Shown here: piece by piece, positions 1 through 9,261 of the stretch
Position numbering within the stretch: the first letter of the stretch is position 1
Layout: each line of letters starts with the position of its first letter
Assembly (NCBI GenBank): GCA_002436115.1
Contig: DIXV01000012.1
Span: 4,775 to 20,287 of the forward strand
Source: Streptococcus sp. UBA6071
GTDB lineage: Bacteria > Bacillota > Bacilli > Lactobacillales > Streptococcaceae
Direction: 5' to 3'
DNA: 15,513 nt
Notes under the pieces: model-generated
Seen by the model: the letters and a program-made list of their open reading frames with translations, nothing else
Told to the model about the DNA's origin: nothing
Databases searched by the model: none
Program-made: the position numbers and the translations under genes

Positions 1-1699
<1,699 letters not shown>

Positions 1700-1719
1700 G
1701 ATTAAAGTGACAATCTATT

Positions 1720-1736
1720 TGTCAACAGTGTTGACA
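1720..1736. repeat. 17-bp dyad after guaB
   Basis: TGTCAAC-AGT-GTTGACA is a perfect 7-bp inverted repeat with a 3-nt spacer, starting 21 nt after the guaB stop. It could be a small hairpin or an operator. The TTGACA in its right arm (1731-1736) has no matching -10 at normal spacing, so it is not read here as a promoter. Confidence 0.5.
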
Positions 1737-1750
1737 GGTGTGCAACATCA

Positions 1751-1778
1751 AAATGGCTGGAAAGAGTTCCAGCCATTT
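1751..1778 (+). terminator. Hairpin terminating guaB (weak U-tract)
   Basis: A perfect 12-bp stem, AAATGGCTGGAA (1751-1762) pairing with TTCCAGCCATTT (1767-1778), has a 4-nt AGAG loop. The stem is strong, but only ATTTCGTTGTC follows, so the U-tract is poor. It probably ends guaB transcription or protects the 3' end; some read-through into the permease gene is possible. Confidence 0.6.
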
Positions 1779-1783
1779 CGTTG

Positions 1784-1798
1784 TCAACTAAAAGTTGA
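1784..1798. repeat. 15-bp dyad before the permease gene
   Basis: TCAACT-AAA-AGTTGA is a perfect 6-bp inverted repeat with a 3-nt spacer. It lies just downstream of the guaB hairpin, about 95 bp ahead of the permease start, and resembles the 1720-1736 dyad in its TCAAC/GTTGA half-sites. An operator role is only a suggestion. Confidence 0.4.
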
Positions 1799-1835
1799 TC
1801 AGAGATTGACATGAGAGACAATTTGTTTACAGTTT

Positions 1836-1866
1836 TTGTCAAGAACAGAGTCGTTGAAACTAGGAT
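1836..1866 (+). promoter_or_regulatory. Possible promoter of the permease gene
   Basis: TTGTCA (1836-1841) and TAGGAT (1861-1866) are separated by 19 nt, a weak match to a sigma-A promoter just ahead of the gene. A TTGACA at 1806-1811 has no good -10 partner. No clear cre box for CcpA was seen. The promoter assignment is therefore tentative. Confidence 0.3.
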
Positions 1867-1881
1867 AGATATCACACAAAT

Positions 1882-1886
1882 AGGAG
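1882..1886 (+). promoter_or_regulatory. SD that decides the permease start
   Basis: AGGAG at 1882-1886 directly abuts an ATG at 1887, which is too close for initiation. It lies 6 nt from the in-frame ATG at 1893, the normal distance. The start is therefore placed at 1893. Confidence 0.8.
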
Positions 1887-1892
1887 ATGAAA

Positions 1893-2768
1893 ATGGAAGG
1901 AATTTTATATGCTTTGGTTCCCATGTTTGCTTGGGGTTCCATAGGATTTGTTAGTAATAAAATTGGAGGAACAGCAAATCAGCAGACCTTCGGCTTGACC
2001 CTAGGTGCTTTTATTTTTGCATCAGGACTTTTTCTCATTCGTCGTCCACCTCTAGATTTGACACTACTTGTTGTCGGGATGTTTGGAGGAGTCCTCTGGG
2101 CTATTGGTCAAAAAAATCAATTTCAAGCGATGAAATACATGGGTGTTTCTGTTGCAAATCCACTTTCAGCAGGATTTCAACTGGTTATAGGAACTTTATT
2201 AGGTGCCCTTGTTTTTCGTGAGTGGTCTAAAACAATTCACTTTCTTTTGGGACTTCCAGCTATAGTTGCCCTTGTCGTTGGCTTTTATTTTACAGCAAAA
2301 AAGGATAAAGATAACCCTAAACGGGTGACAACAGGACACTTTTATAACTTTACAAAAGGAATTCAAGTGCTTATTTATTCAACATTTGGGTATATTAGTT
2401 ACACTGTTTTATTTAATAACATTATGAAATTTGATGCACTGGCTGTTATTCTTCCTATGTCACTGGGTATGATATTGGGTGCGCTTGCTTTTTCTGGTTT
2501 TAAAATGGACTTTAGTCCGTTGGTTATAAAAAATGCAGGTGTTGGTCTGCTGTGGGGAATTGGGAATATTTTTATGCTTCTAGCCGCAGAAGTAGCAGGT
2601 TTAGCCATAGCCTTTAGTTTCTCCCAGTTAGGTGCAGTTGTCTCTATTGCAGGTGGTATCTTCTTTTTGAAAGAGGAAAAAACAGCCAAAGAATTACTCT
2701 GGTTGGGAGTCGGAACCACTTTTTTCATTTTTGGAGCAGTTCTCTTGGGAGTTGTCAAGGCAAGTTGA
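1893..2768 (+). CDS. GRP-family sugar permease (GlcU/RbsU-like)
   Basis: A 291-residue, very hydrophobic protein with about ten predicted membrane segments, typical of the glucose/ribose porter (GRP) branch of the drug/metabolite transporter superfamily. These are small PTS-independent sugar importers thought to use the proton gradient. The opening MEGILYALVPMFAWGSIGF and the central NPLSAGFQLVIGTLLGALVF followed by REW match the family pattern. A basic cytoplasmic loop (AKKDKDNPKR) separates the two five-helix halves. The substrate cannot be read from sequence; glucose or ribose are the best guesses. The gene stands alone between guaB and the convergent recF and shares a bidirectional terminator with recF. 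The upstream ATG at 1887 is rejected on SD spacing. Confidence 0.88.
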   Translation: MEGILYALVPMFAWGSIGFVSNKIGGTANQQTFGLTLGAFIFASGLFLIRRPPLDLTLLVVGMFGGVLWAIGQKNQFQAMKYMGVSVANPLSAGFQLVIGTLLGALVFREWSKTIHFLLGLPAIVALVVGFYFTAKKDKDNPKRVTTGHFYNFTKGIQVLIYSTFGYISYTVLFNNIMKFDALAVILPMSLGMILGALAFSGFKMDFSPLVIKNAGVGLLWGIGNIFMLLAAEVAGLAIAFSFSQLGAVVSIAGGIFFLKEEKTAKELLWLGVGTTFFIFGAVLLGVVKAS

Positions 2769-2783
2769 CACAAAGTTTACAAA

Positions 2784-2828
2784 AAAACAGCCAACTATTA
2801 GGTTTATTGTCTAATGGTTGGCTGTTTT
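2784..2828. terminator. Bidirectional terminator, permease / recF
   Basis: A long stem pairs AAAACAGCCAAC (2784-2795) with GTTGGCTGTTTT (2817-2828). It continues through a T-G wobble and ATTAG (2797-2801) / CTAAT (2811-2815) around a 9-nt loop. The A-run at 2781-2787 and the T-run at 2825-2828 give U-tracts on both strands. The recF stop codon (2811-2813, minus strand) lies inside the stem. Confidence 0.92.
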
Positions 2829-3908
2829 AATTTCCCCTTGATGCACGTGGAATAGCTCAAGTTGATCGGGTAACTGATGAAGATGTTCGAGTGTGGTTGT
2901 GGTAATAAAGGTTTGAACCCTATCTGAAATGGTTTCTAAAAGCTTTATTTGGCGACTATTGTCAAGCTCACTCATGACGTCATCTAGCAATAAAATCGGG
3001 CTTTCACCAGTCAGGTTTTTCATGAGTTCAATTTCTGCTAATTTAAGGGAGAGCACTAGACTACGGTGTTGCCCTTGACTCCCAAAACTTGCATCCATAC
3101 CATTAATGAAAAAATGGAGATCGTCACGGTGGGGGCCAACGCCGGTATTTTTTTTGAAAATATCGCGCTGATGTGACTTTGCTAGAGCAAGTTTAAAGGC
3201 ATTGGAAAGCTCATCAGGGTTTTCAAAGGGGAAAGAACTCTGATAGCTTAAGGTTAAAGCCTCTTTTTGATCTGAGATGCTCCAGTGTTTGCGATGACCA
3301 AATTCCTCTAATTGTTGGATAAAATGTAGACGATCTATGATTACTTTGCTACCAGCAGCAACTAATTGCTGATCTAGGACTTCTAAAAAATCATTATCCA
3401 CCTTTTCAACTTGTTTAAGATAGCTATTACGTTGTTTGAGGATATGGTTATAGTTGGAGAGTTCCGCCAGATAAATTGGCTTTATTTGGCCTAATTCCAT
3501 GTCTATAAATTTTCGGCGTAAAGCTGGTGCTCCTTTGATCAGTTGTAAATCTTCAGGAGCAAAGAGAACCACATTCATGTGGCCAATGTAGGTTGACAGC
3601 TTGTTTTGTTTAAGATGATTAACCTTCGTTATTCTGCCCTTCTTAGATAACTGAACCTCAAGATGGATACTCCCAGCTTGACGAACAAGCTCACCGCTGA
3701 CAGCAATTTCCTGTTTTGAAAAATGAATCAAATCTTTATCTGATTTTGTGCGATGACTCCGAGTTAAGGAAAGAAAGTAGATAGCTTCTAAAATATTGGT
3801 CTTACCCTGTGCGTTTTGCCCCAAAAAAATATTGAGTCCTGGATGAAAATTGACCGTTTGACTTGGGTAGTTTCTAAAATGTTGGAGTTGAATAGATTTA
3901 AGAAACAT
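2811..3908 (-). CDS. recF: DNA replication/repair protein RecF
   Basis: SMC/ABC-type ATPase that binds gapped DNA and, with RecO and RecR, loads RecA. The 365 residues are normal for the family. Visible motifs are Walker A GQNAQGKT (residues 30-37), the ABC-like signature GSQGQHRS (276-283), Walker B ILLLDD (305-310) and the following MSELD. The ATG at 3908 is preceded on the minus strand by AGGA with 8 nt spacing, lying within the last codons of yaaA. Only 2 bp separate the yaaA stop from this start, so the two are probably translationally coupled. Unlike in Bacillus, recF is not next to dnaN/gyrB. Its stop codon is buried in the shared terminator. Confidence 0.97.
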   Translation of the reverse strand: MFLKSIQLQHFRNYPSQTVNFHPGLNIFLGQNAQGKTNILEAIYFLSLTRSHRTKSDKDLIHFSKQEIAVSGELVRQAGSIHLEVQLSKKGRITKVNHLKQNKLSTYIGHMNVVLFAPEDLQLIKGAPALRRKFIDMELGQIKPIYLAELSNYNHILKQRNSYLKQVEKVDNDFLEVLDQQLVAAGSKVIIDRLHFIQQLEEFGHRKHWSISDQKEALTLSYQSSFPFENPDELSNAFKLALAKSHQRDIFKKNTGVGPHRDDLHFFINGMDASFGSQGQHRSLVLSLKLAEIELMKNLTGESPILLLDDVMSELDNSRQIKLLETISDRVQTFITTTTLEHLHQLPDQLELFHVHQGEIKTANH

Positions 3909-3910
3909 AA

Positions 3911-4279
3911 TTAGGTTCCTGGGAAGCGGACAGGCTCTTTTTTACGGGATTTTGGGGGTGTGTGGGCTGTCTGTTTCTTGACGTTTTGATTCATTTCTTT
4001 AACGCGTTTTGCAACCCGTAATTTCTCATCCTTTTCCTCTTGATACTTTTGGAGGTCTTCAGGATTTGGAGCAATAATCTTGATTGTTAAGTTTTGATCG
4101 GGAAGTTTCAGACAATCGTTAATCCGTATTTTTTTACCTCGTCTTTTCTCATCTTCACCGTTTAGGAGGACAGAGTGTTCCGCTAAGAACCCTTTAATAG
4201 CACCTCCGCTTTGGATGATACCAAGGGTCTTGAATAAGGCTTGTAGCGTTATATAATCGTCAAATAATTTGTATTCCAT
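3911..4279 (-). CDS. yaaA: S4-domain protein YaaA
   Basis: A small RNA-binding-type protein of the RecF-linked YaaA family; its molecular role is not established. The S4-like core is in the first ~70 residues ([20 protein letters not shown], then [15 protein letters not shown]). A charged, Lys/Arg-rich tail follows, making it longer (122 aa) than the ~70-residue Bacillus protein. A GTG start at 4288 is possible, but that codon lies inside the SD GAGGTG (4286-4291, minus strand). The ATG at 4279 is 6 nt from this SD and is preferred. It is first in a two-gene minus-strand unit with recF, an association conserved in Firmicutes. Confidence 0.92.
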   Translation of the reverse strand: MEYKLFDDYITLQALFKTLGIIQSGGAIKGFLAEHSVLLNGEDEKRRGKKIRINDCLKLPDQNLTIKIIAPNPEDLQKYQEEKDEKLRVAKRVKEMNQNVKKQTAHTPPKSRKKEPVRFPGT

Positions 4280-4301
4280 AAATAGCACCTCGCTAGTTCT
4301 T

Positions 4302-4310
4302 ATTATAGCA
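4302..4310 (-). promoter_or_regulatory. yaaA-recF promoter, extended -10
   Basis: Read on the minus strand, a perfect TATAAT (4307 to 4302) is preceded by TGC, forming TGCTATAAT. No convincing -35 is present, as expected for an extended -10 promoter. Transcription would begin a few bases upstream of the yaaA SD, giving a short leader. Confidence 0.7.
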
Positions 4311-4363
4311 TAAATTTCACCGATATCCCTGTTCTAAAATAAGCAAAAAAAGGCGAGAAAGGG

Positions 4364-4369
4364 TATAAT
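4364..4369 (+). promoter_or_regulatory. yfmF-yfmH promoter (-10)
   Basis: A perfect TATAAT sits 38 nt before the yfmF start. The expected -35 position (about 4341-4346, AAGCAA) is poor, and no TG extension is present. This promoter is divergent from the yaaA promoter, with about 55 bp between the two -10 boxes. Two GAGAGG copies (4390-4395 and 4397-4402) precede the ATG; the second has SD spacing. Confidence 0.6.
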
Positions 4370-4407
4370 GGTCTTTTAGAGAATAAAGTGAGAGGCGAGA
4401 GGACTAG

Positions 4408-5655
4408 ATGAAATTAACTGAGGGAGTTTATTTACATTTTATTAAAGCCAAACAGTTTAAAACGCAACGCATTAAGATAAGATTTTCTGCGCCTATGACG
4501 AAAAACCAGTTGGCAGGCCGTGTGCTGCTTGCTAACATGCTAGAAGTTGCTAATAAAGTTTATCCAACAGCTAGGTCTTTTCGTCAAAAGCTGGCAAGCC
4601 TTTATGGAGCCAACTTCTCAACCAGTTTGGGGAAGAAAGGGTTGGTTCATACTGTTGATCTTGACATAAGCTTTCTATCAGCCGACTTCTTATCGGGTAA
4701 GGATTTGACCCTTGATGCTTTAGATTTCTTAAAAGCCAGTTTGTTCCATCCACTGACCCAAGCAGATAGTTTTGATGAAGATCTTTTTAAGATTGAACAA
4801 AAAAACGTATTGCATTATCTTGAGACAGAGATTGAAGATAATTTTTATGAAGCCGATCAGATGATTGATCAATTGTTTTATCAAAAGGAGGACTTAAGCT
4901 TACCCTACTTGGGAACTCTGGATTTAATAAGATCTGAAACACCTCAAGCTACTTTTAGAACATTTCAAAAGATGCTGGCAGGAAATCAAGTGGATATTTT
5001 TTGCCTAGGAGTATTCAACGAAGCTGAAGTTTCTGACTACTTTAAAAAGTTTGAACTAGCACCACGGCAAATTCAGCTTGATATTATCGCTGAACAGGCA
5101 TTTTCTACTATCATACGAGAAAAAATAGAAAAGAAGCCAACCAATCAATCCATTTTGCAAATAGCCTATCATGTACCAGTGACTTATGGAAGTCAAGATT
5201 ATTTTACCCTTTTAGTCCTTAATAGCCTCTTGGGTGACTCACCTCAATCTAAATTATTTGTTAATATTAGAGAAAAAACAGGATTAGTTTACACGATTGG
5301 CAGTGAAATTGACAGCTTGACAGGTTATCTCAAGATTTACGCAGGGATTGACAGAGATAAGAGAAATCTCATGATGACATTAATTCGTAGACAGTGGTCA
5401 GGTTTACAAAGGGGACAATTTACAGTAGAGGAACTCAGTCATGTGAAAGACTTGATAAAAAGCAAATGTTTACTGAGGCAAGACCGACAAATTGGTTTAA
5501 TAGAGGAAGCTTACGGATTGCAGGTGTTTGGAGATGACTATCTCAAGATTGACGATTTGTTGACAGGTGTTTACAAGGTAAGCAAGAAAGATGTCATGGA
5601 ACTGGCACGACAAGTCAAATTACAGGCACTTTATTTTATGGAGGGAGACAAGTGA
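4408..5655 (+). CDS. yfmF: M16-like protein YfmF (inactive peptidase subunit)
   Basis: A 415-residue member of the M16 (insulinase/mitochondrial processing peptidase) family, of the YfmF/YmfF type. In Bacillus this type is linked to 5-aminopentanol modification of elongation factor P. The zinc motif HxxEH is missing: the corresponding N-terminal helix reads LANMLEVANK (about residues 41-50). This copy is therefore expected to be the non-catalytic partner of YfmH. Typical M16 half-domain sequence follows (SLYGANFSTS near residue 67; SLLGDSPQSKLFVNIREK in the C-terminal half). The ATG at 4408 has SD GAGAGG. The stop overlaps the yfmH start by 4 bp (GTGA), which indicates coupling and equal dosage. 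The substrate in streptococci is unknown. Confidence 0.9.
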   Translation: MKLTEGVYLHFIKAKQFKTQRIKIRFSAPMTKNQLAGRVLLANMLEVANKVYPTARSFRQKLASLYGANFSTSLGKKGLVHTVDLDISFLSADFLSGKDLTLDALDFLKASLFHPLTQADSFDEDLFKIEQKNVLHYLETEIEDNFYEADQMIDQLFYQKEDLSLPYLGTLDLIRSETPQATFRTFQKMLAGNQVDIFCLGVFNEAEVSDYFKKFELAPRQIQLDIIAEQAFSTIIREKIEKKPTNQSILQIAYHVPVTYGSQDYFTLLVLNSLLGDSPQSKLFVNIREKTGLVYTIGSEIDSLTGYLKIYAGIDRDKRNLMMTLIRRQWSGLQRGQFTVEELSHVKDLIKSKCLLRQDRQIGLIEEAYGLQVFGDDYLKIDDLLTGVYKVSKKDVMELARQVKLQALYFMEGDK

Positions 5656-6944
5656 GTGGAGATTTAAGAAAACATGACTTTCCAAGGGTCAAGGAAGAAG
5701 TTTTCAAAAAAACATTGGCAAATGGCTTGCAGGTAGTTTTAATTCCCAAACCAGACTATCATGAGTTCTTTGCAATGGCAGTTACAAAGTTTGGTGCTAT
5801 GGACACAGTTTTTAAACCTAACAATCGCAAGAGGCATCAAGTGTTTCCAGCAGGAATTGCGCATTTTCTAGAACATTGTTTGTTTGAAATGAAAGATGGA
5901 GAAGATGCCTTACAGGTGCTTTCTCATCTAGGCGCCCAAGCAAATGCCTTTACAACCTATACTCAGACAGCCTACTATTTTTCCTGCACGACTCGTGTTC
6001 TAGAAAGCTTAGAGGTGTTACAACAGTTTACAACCTTGTCAAGATTCTCTGAAAAGAGTTTACTTAAAGAAAAAGAAATTATAAAGCAAGAAATAAGGAT
6101 GTATCAAGATGACCCCGACTATCAACTTCGTCGTTCCATTTTGGCACAGCTTTACCCAGAAACTCCCTTGGCAGATGATATTGCTGGAAGTTTAGAGTCA
6201 ATTACTCCAATTGACAGAACACTTTTAGAAAAAGCTTTTGATGTTTTCTACCAACCGTCCAACATGCTTTTGTTGCTGGTAGGAAATTTTGATCCCAAAG
6301 AGTCATTAGAGGCCATTGAAAATTACCAAAATAGGGGACGTATTAAGAAGAGAAGAGTTATTGATAAAACTCCATTAAAACATCTACCTGTCAGGAGTTC
6401 AGCTAATCTGGATATGTTGGTTTCAGGGCCTAAACTAGCTGTTGGACTAAGAGGACAGCTAACTCTCACAAATTGGCCGACTAAAACTTATCGCTTAGCC
6501 TTGCGTTTGCTTTTTTCAATGATTTTAGGTTGGACCTCCTCAACTTACCAAAAGTGGTATCAAAAAGGGAAGATAGATGATTCGTTTGCTATCGAAATAG
6601 AAGTTTCCGAGGCTTATCGCTTTGCGCTTATTACACTTGATACAACTGAACCCTTGGCTATGTCTAAACGGATTAGGCAACTAATCAAGAATTTTGAACA
6701 ATTGGAAGATTTAACAGAGGAGCACTTTGAGCTGGTCAAAAAAGAAATGTATGGTGACTTTATGGCATCAATGAATCATTTAGAGTCTATGGCCGTGGAG
6801 TACGCTTCTTCTTGGGGAGAGGACGAAGATGTTTTTTCTCTGCCGGAAATTATAGATAATTTGGCCTTGACTGATGTCCTAAAGATTGGGCGGGACTTTA
6901 TTTTAGAAGCTGACACAACAGATTTTATTATTTTTCCGAGATAG
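5652..6944 (+). CDS. yfmH: M16 zinc peptidase-like protein YfmH
   Basis: A 430-residue M16-family metallopeptidase homologue and the likely catalytic partner of YfmF. The inverted zinc motif HFLEH is at residues 71-75, with E74 as the general base. The downstream glutamate ligand probably lies in the KEKEIIKQE segment near residue 147. A second, non-catalytic M16 half follows (residues ~200-430). Translation starts at GTG 5652, overlapping the yfmF stop, with a GGGAG SD 4 nt upstream. There is no signal peptide, so it should act in the cytosol. In Bacillus this pair is required for EF-P modification; the reductase YmfI that accompanies it there is not encoded next to it here, so the target may differ. 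No terminator separates it from rodZ, only a promoter. Confidence 0.92.
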   Translation: MSGDLRKHDFPRVKEEVFKKTLANGLQVVLIPKPDYHEFFAMAVTKFGAMDTVFKPNNRKRHQVFPAGIAHFLEHCLFEMKDGEDALQVLSHLGAQANAFTTYTQTAYYFSCTTRVLESLEVLQQFTTLSRFSEKSLLKEKEIIKQEIRMYQDDPDYQLRRSILAQLYPETPLADDIAGSLESITPIDRTLLEKAFDVFYQPSNMLLLLVGNFDPKESLEAIENYQNRGRIKKRRVIDKTPLKHLPVRSSANLDMLVSGPKLAVGLRGQLTLTNWPTKTYRLALRLLFSMILGWTSSTYQKWYQKGKIDDSFAIEIEVSEAYRFALITLDTTEPLAMSKRIRQLIKNFEQLEDLTEEHFELVKKEMYGDFMASMNHLESMAVEYASSWGEDEDVFSLPEIIDNLALTDVLKIGRDFILEADTTDFIIFPR

Positions 6945-6947
6945 TCG

Positions 6948-6976
6948 TCGAAAATTAGTCAAAATTTTGCTACAAT
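6948..6976 (+). promoter_or_regulatory. rodZ operon promoter
   Basis: TCGAAA (6948-6953) and TACAAT (6971-6976) are spaced by 17 nt, with TGC directly before the -10 (extended -10). It lies 43 nt upstream of the rodZ ATG and starts just after the yfmH stop. The rodZ SD AAGGAGG (7006-7012) is ideal, with 7-nt spacing. Confidence 0.75.
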
Positions 6977-7019
6977 AGTAGGTATCACGATAAAAAGAAA
7001 ACACGAAGGAGGCTAAGAG

Positions 7020-7877
7020 ATGGAAGAAAAAAGCATTGGTCAGCTACTACAGGAAGCGAGAGAAGAACAACATTTATCTATATCAGCTGCACAGAGTTTA
7101 TCTAAAATAAAAAAACGCTACCTTCGGGCTTTGGAAAATGATGACTTTGAAAACATTCCTGGAGGTTCACAGGCACGAACTCTGTTAGAACGTTATGCAG
7201 AATTCTTAGAGTTAGATGTAGATGTTATCCTAGATGCATATGATACAGGGAGCCCTCTTCGGGTTTTTGAAATTGAAACGAAAGCCAATAGAACTGCTCG
7301 CCTAAATCGTAGGCGAAAGGTAAAGCGAAGAAATAGCTTCCTTCCTCTAATCTACCTCTTTCTGTTGGCTCTTGGGATTATTTCCTTTGTTAGCTATACA
7401 GTTTGGCAGCATAAGCAAGAAAACAAAAAGGAAACCAGTTCATCTAGCTATCAAGCAAAATCAAATTCAGACTTATCTCAGTCAAGTTCAAACCTAGAGC
7501 AGACAAGTGAAGCCTCTTCAACAGGGGCATCCTCTGATTCAACAGAAGAAAGTGCTCAAGCTTTAACGATTAATGTCTCTTCTCAAGAGGGAGGGCTTGT
7601 TGCCGATATCAGCAATGCTCCCCAGCAAGTTAAAGTAACGCTATCTGTGACAGACACAAGTAGCTGGATTGCTGTTTCAAACACAGAACTTGCTGACGGT
7701 GTAACCCTGTCACCGGATAATCAGTCTGTTTCAGTTGTCATTGACAAGGCTCTGGTTAGCCGTTCTGTTGTGACACTAGGTGCTGTTGAAGGAGTGACTG
7801 TTAAGATAGAAGAACAGGCACTTGATTTATCAAGCTTGAACACCTTGCCATCCAATGTGGTACTACAATTTAATTAG
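7020..7877 (+). CDS. rodZ: Cell-shape protein RodZ
   Basis: A bitopic membrane protein of the cell-elongation machinery, 285 residues. The cytoplasmic N-terminus is a RodZ-type helix-turn-helix (residues ~5-75, including ENIPGGSQARTLLERYAEFL). A basic stretch (RLNRRRKVKRR, ~94-104) precedes one membrane segment (~107-128). An external Ser/Thr/Gln-rich linker (~138-178) follows, then a beta-rich C-terminal DUF4115-like domain. Positive residues inside and the Ser-rich region outside fit the topology. Streptococci lack MreB, the usual RodZ partner, so here it probably works with the peripheral peptidoglycan machinery. The gene heads a compact run with pgsA and the ECF genes. Confidence 0.93.
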   Translation: MEEKSIGQLLQEAREEQHLSISAAQSLSKIKKRYLRALENDDFENIPGGSQARTLLERYAEFLELDVDVILDAYDTGSPLRVFEIETKANRTARLNRRRKVKRRNSFLPLIYLFLLALGIISFVSYTVWQHKQENKKETSSSSYQAKSNSDLSQSSSNLEQTSEASSTGASSDSTEESAQALTINVSSQEGGLVADISNAPQQVKVTLSVTDTSSWIAVSNTELADGVTLSPDNQSVSVVIDKALVSRSVVTLGAVEGVTVKIEEQALDLSSLNTLPSNVVLQFN

Positions 7878-7887
7878 AGGAGACTTA

Positions 7888-8427
7888 ATGAGAAAAGAAG
7901 CGATTCCTAATTTACTGACCTTAATAAGGATTATCATGATTCCTATATTTTTAGGAATCCTTTCGATCAGTGATAGTTTAACTGCCCATGTAAGCGCGGG
8001 GCTTATTTTCGCCTTAGCCAGTTTTACAGATTACCTTGATGGTTATTTAGCCCGTAAATGGAAGGTTGTGACAAATTTTGGTAAATTTGCAGATCCGCTA
8101 GCAGATAAAATGTTGGTCATGTCAGCATTTATTATGCTAGTAGGGTTGGGTTTTGTGCCTGCTTGGGTATCTGCAGTGATTATCTGTCGTGAACTAGCAG
8201 TAACAGGACTCCGCTTGCTTCTAGTAGAGACAGGTGGTGAAGTACTTCCAGCAGCAATGTTAGGCAAGATAAAAACATTCACACAGATGTTTGCTGTTAT
8301 TTTTCTGCTCTTTCATTGGCAACTTTTAGGCCAAATTTCACTCTATATCGCACTCTTTTTCACAATTTACTCAGGCTATGACTATTTTAAGGGTGCTAGT
8401 TTTTTATTCAAGGATACCTTTAAGTAA
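7888..8427 (+). CDS. pgsA: Phosphatidylglycerophosphate synthase PgsA
   Basis: Integral membrane enzyme transferring phosphatidyl from CDP-diacylglycerol to glycerol-3-phosphate, the committed step to phosphatidylglycerol and cardiolipin. The CDP-alcohol phosphotransferase signature is complete: D48, D51-G52, A55-R56, G65, D69 and D73 (in TDYLDGYLARK and FGKFADPLADK). The length of 179 residues with several hydrophobic helices fits the family. An in-frame ATG at 7855 lies inside rodZ and is rejected. The ATG at 7888 has SD AGAGGAG (7876-7882), 5 nt away, and the product begins with the typical MRKEAIPNLLTLIR. The gap from rodZ is 10 bp, and the stop abuts the ecfA1 ATG. Confidence 0.97.
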   Translation: MRKEAIPNLLTLIRIIMIPIFLGILSISDSLTAHVSAGLIFALASFTDYLDGYLARKWKVVTNFGKFADPLADKMLVMSAFIMLVGLGFVPAWVSAVIICRELAVTGLRLLLVETGGEVLPAAMLGKIKTFTQMFAVIFLLFHWQLLGQISLYIALFFTIYSGYDYFKGASFLFKDTFK

Positions 8428-9261
8428 ATGAATGTAGTTGATGTTAAACACCTAAAGTATAGGTATAAGGAAGAATCACAAGATTATATTCTAGATGATG
8501 TTTCGTTTCACGTGAAACAAGGAGAGTGGTTATCTATCATCGGGCACAATGGGTCAGGGAAGTCAACACTAGTTCGGTTGATAGATGGCCTTTTGTTAGC
8601 AGAATCAGGAGATATATATATATCAGGAGACTTGTTGACTGTAGATAATGTTTGGGAAAAACGCCGCCAAATTGGCATGGTCTTCCAAAATCCAGACAAT
8701 CAGTTTGTTGGTGCGACTGTTGAAGATGATGTTGCTTTTGGGCTAGAAAACCAAGGGGTTCCTTTAGCAGAAATGAAAGAACGGGTCACAGAGGCTTTAG
8801 AACTCGTTGGGATGGCCGATTTTAAAACACGAGAACCTGCTCGACTTTCCGGTGGGCAAAAGCAACGAGTTGCCATTGCGGGAGTTGTCGCACTTCGACC
8901 AGATATTATCATCTTGGATGAAGCAACTTCCATGTTAGATCCTTTGGGACGTTTGGAGTTGATTGCGACAATTAAACGAATAAAGGATAAATACGGGATA
9001 ACTTTGATATCAATCACTCATGACTTAGATGAAGTTGCTCTAAGTGACCGTGTTTTGGTTATGGCTTCTGGAAAAATAGAGTCAATTAATAGCCCAAGAG
9101 GTCTATTTGCACGTAAGGATTTACATGATCTGGGTCTTGATTTTCCTTTTACGCAACGCTTGAGACTTGAGTTGCAAAAGATAGGTTTTGAGTTGCCGGA
9201 TAATTATTTAACAGAAAAGGAATTGCAAGATACATTATGGGAATTACTCTCCAACAGGTAA
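8428..9261 (+). CDS. ecfA1: ECF transporter ATPase EcfA1
   Basis: One of the two ATPases of the energy-coupling-factor transporter, which powers uptake of vitamins and metals together with EcfA2, EcfT and exchangeable S components. Of 277 residues, Walker A GHNGSGKS is at 39-46, the Q-loop FQNPDNQF near 86-93, signature LSGGQ at 140-144, and Walker [14 protein letters not shown] around 160-172. The EATSMLD variant is typical of EcfA1. The ATG at 8428 follows the pgsA stop with no gap, and no SD is visible at normal distance, so translation is probably coupled to pgsA. Codons 26-31 carry a near-consensus parS site. The 3' end overlaps ecfA2 by 25 bp. Confidence 0.95.
   Translation: MNVVDVKHLKYRYKEESQDYILDDVSFHVKQGEWLSIIGHNGSGKSTLVRLIDGLLLAESGDIYISGDLLTVDNVWEKRRQIGMVFQNPDNQFVGATVEDDVAFGLENQGVPLAEMKERVTEALELVGMADFKTREPARLSGGQKQRVAIAGVVALRPDIIILDEATSMLDPLGRLELIATIKRIKDKYGITLISITHDLDEVALSDRVLVMASGKIESINSPRGLFARKDLHDLGLDFPFTQRLRLELQKIGFELPDNYLTEKELQDTLWELLSNR
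8504..8519. promoter_or_regulatory. parS-like ParB-binding site
   Basis: The 16 bp CGTTTCACGTGAAACA differ from the established parS consensus TGTTTCACGTGAAACA only at the first base. They contain a perfect 14-bp palindrome, GTTTCACGTGAAAC (8505-8518). The site is inside ecfA1, encoding Phe-His-Val-Lys. ParB binds such sites near the origin and spreads from them to recruit SMC condensin. The guaB/recF surroundings agree with an origin-proximal position. The sequence match is direct; binding is inferred. Confidence 0.88.

Noticed and set aside
1731..1736. TTGACA as a -35 box after guaB
   Set aside because: No -10 lies at 15-19 nt; it is one arm of the 1720-1736 dyad.
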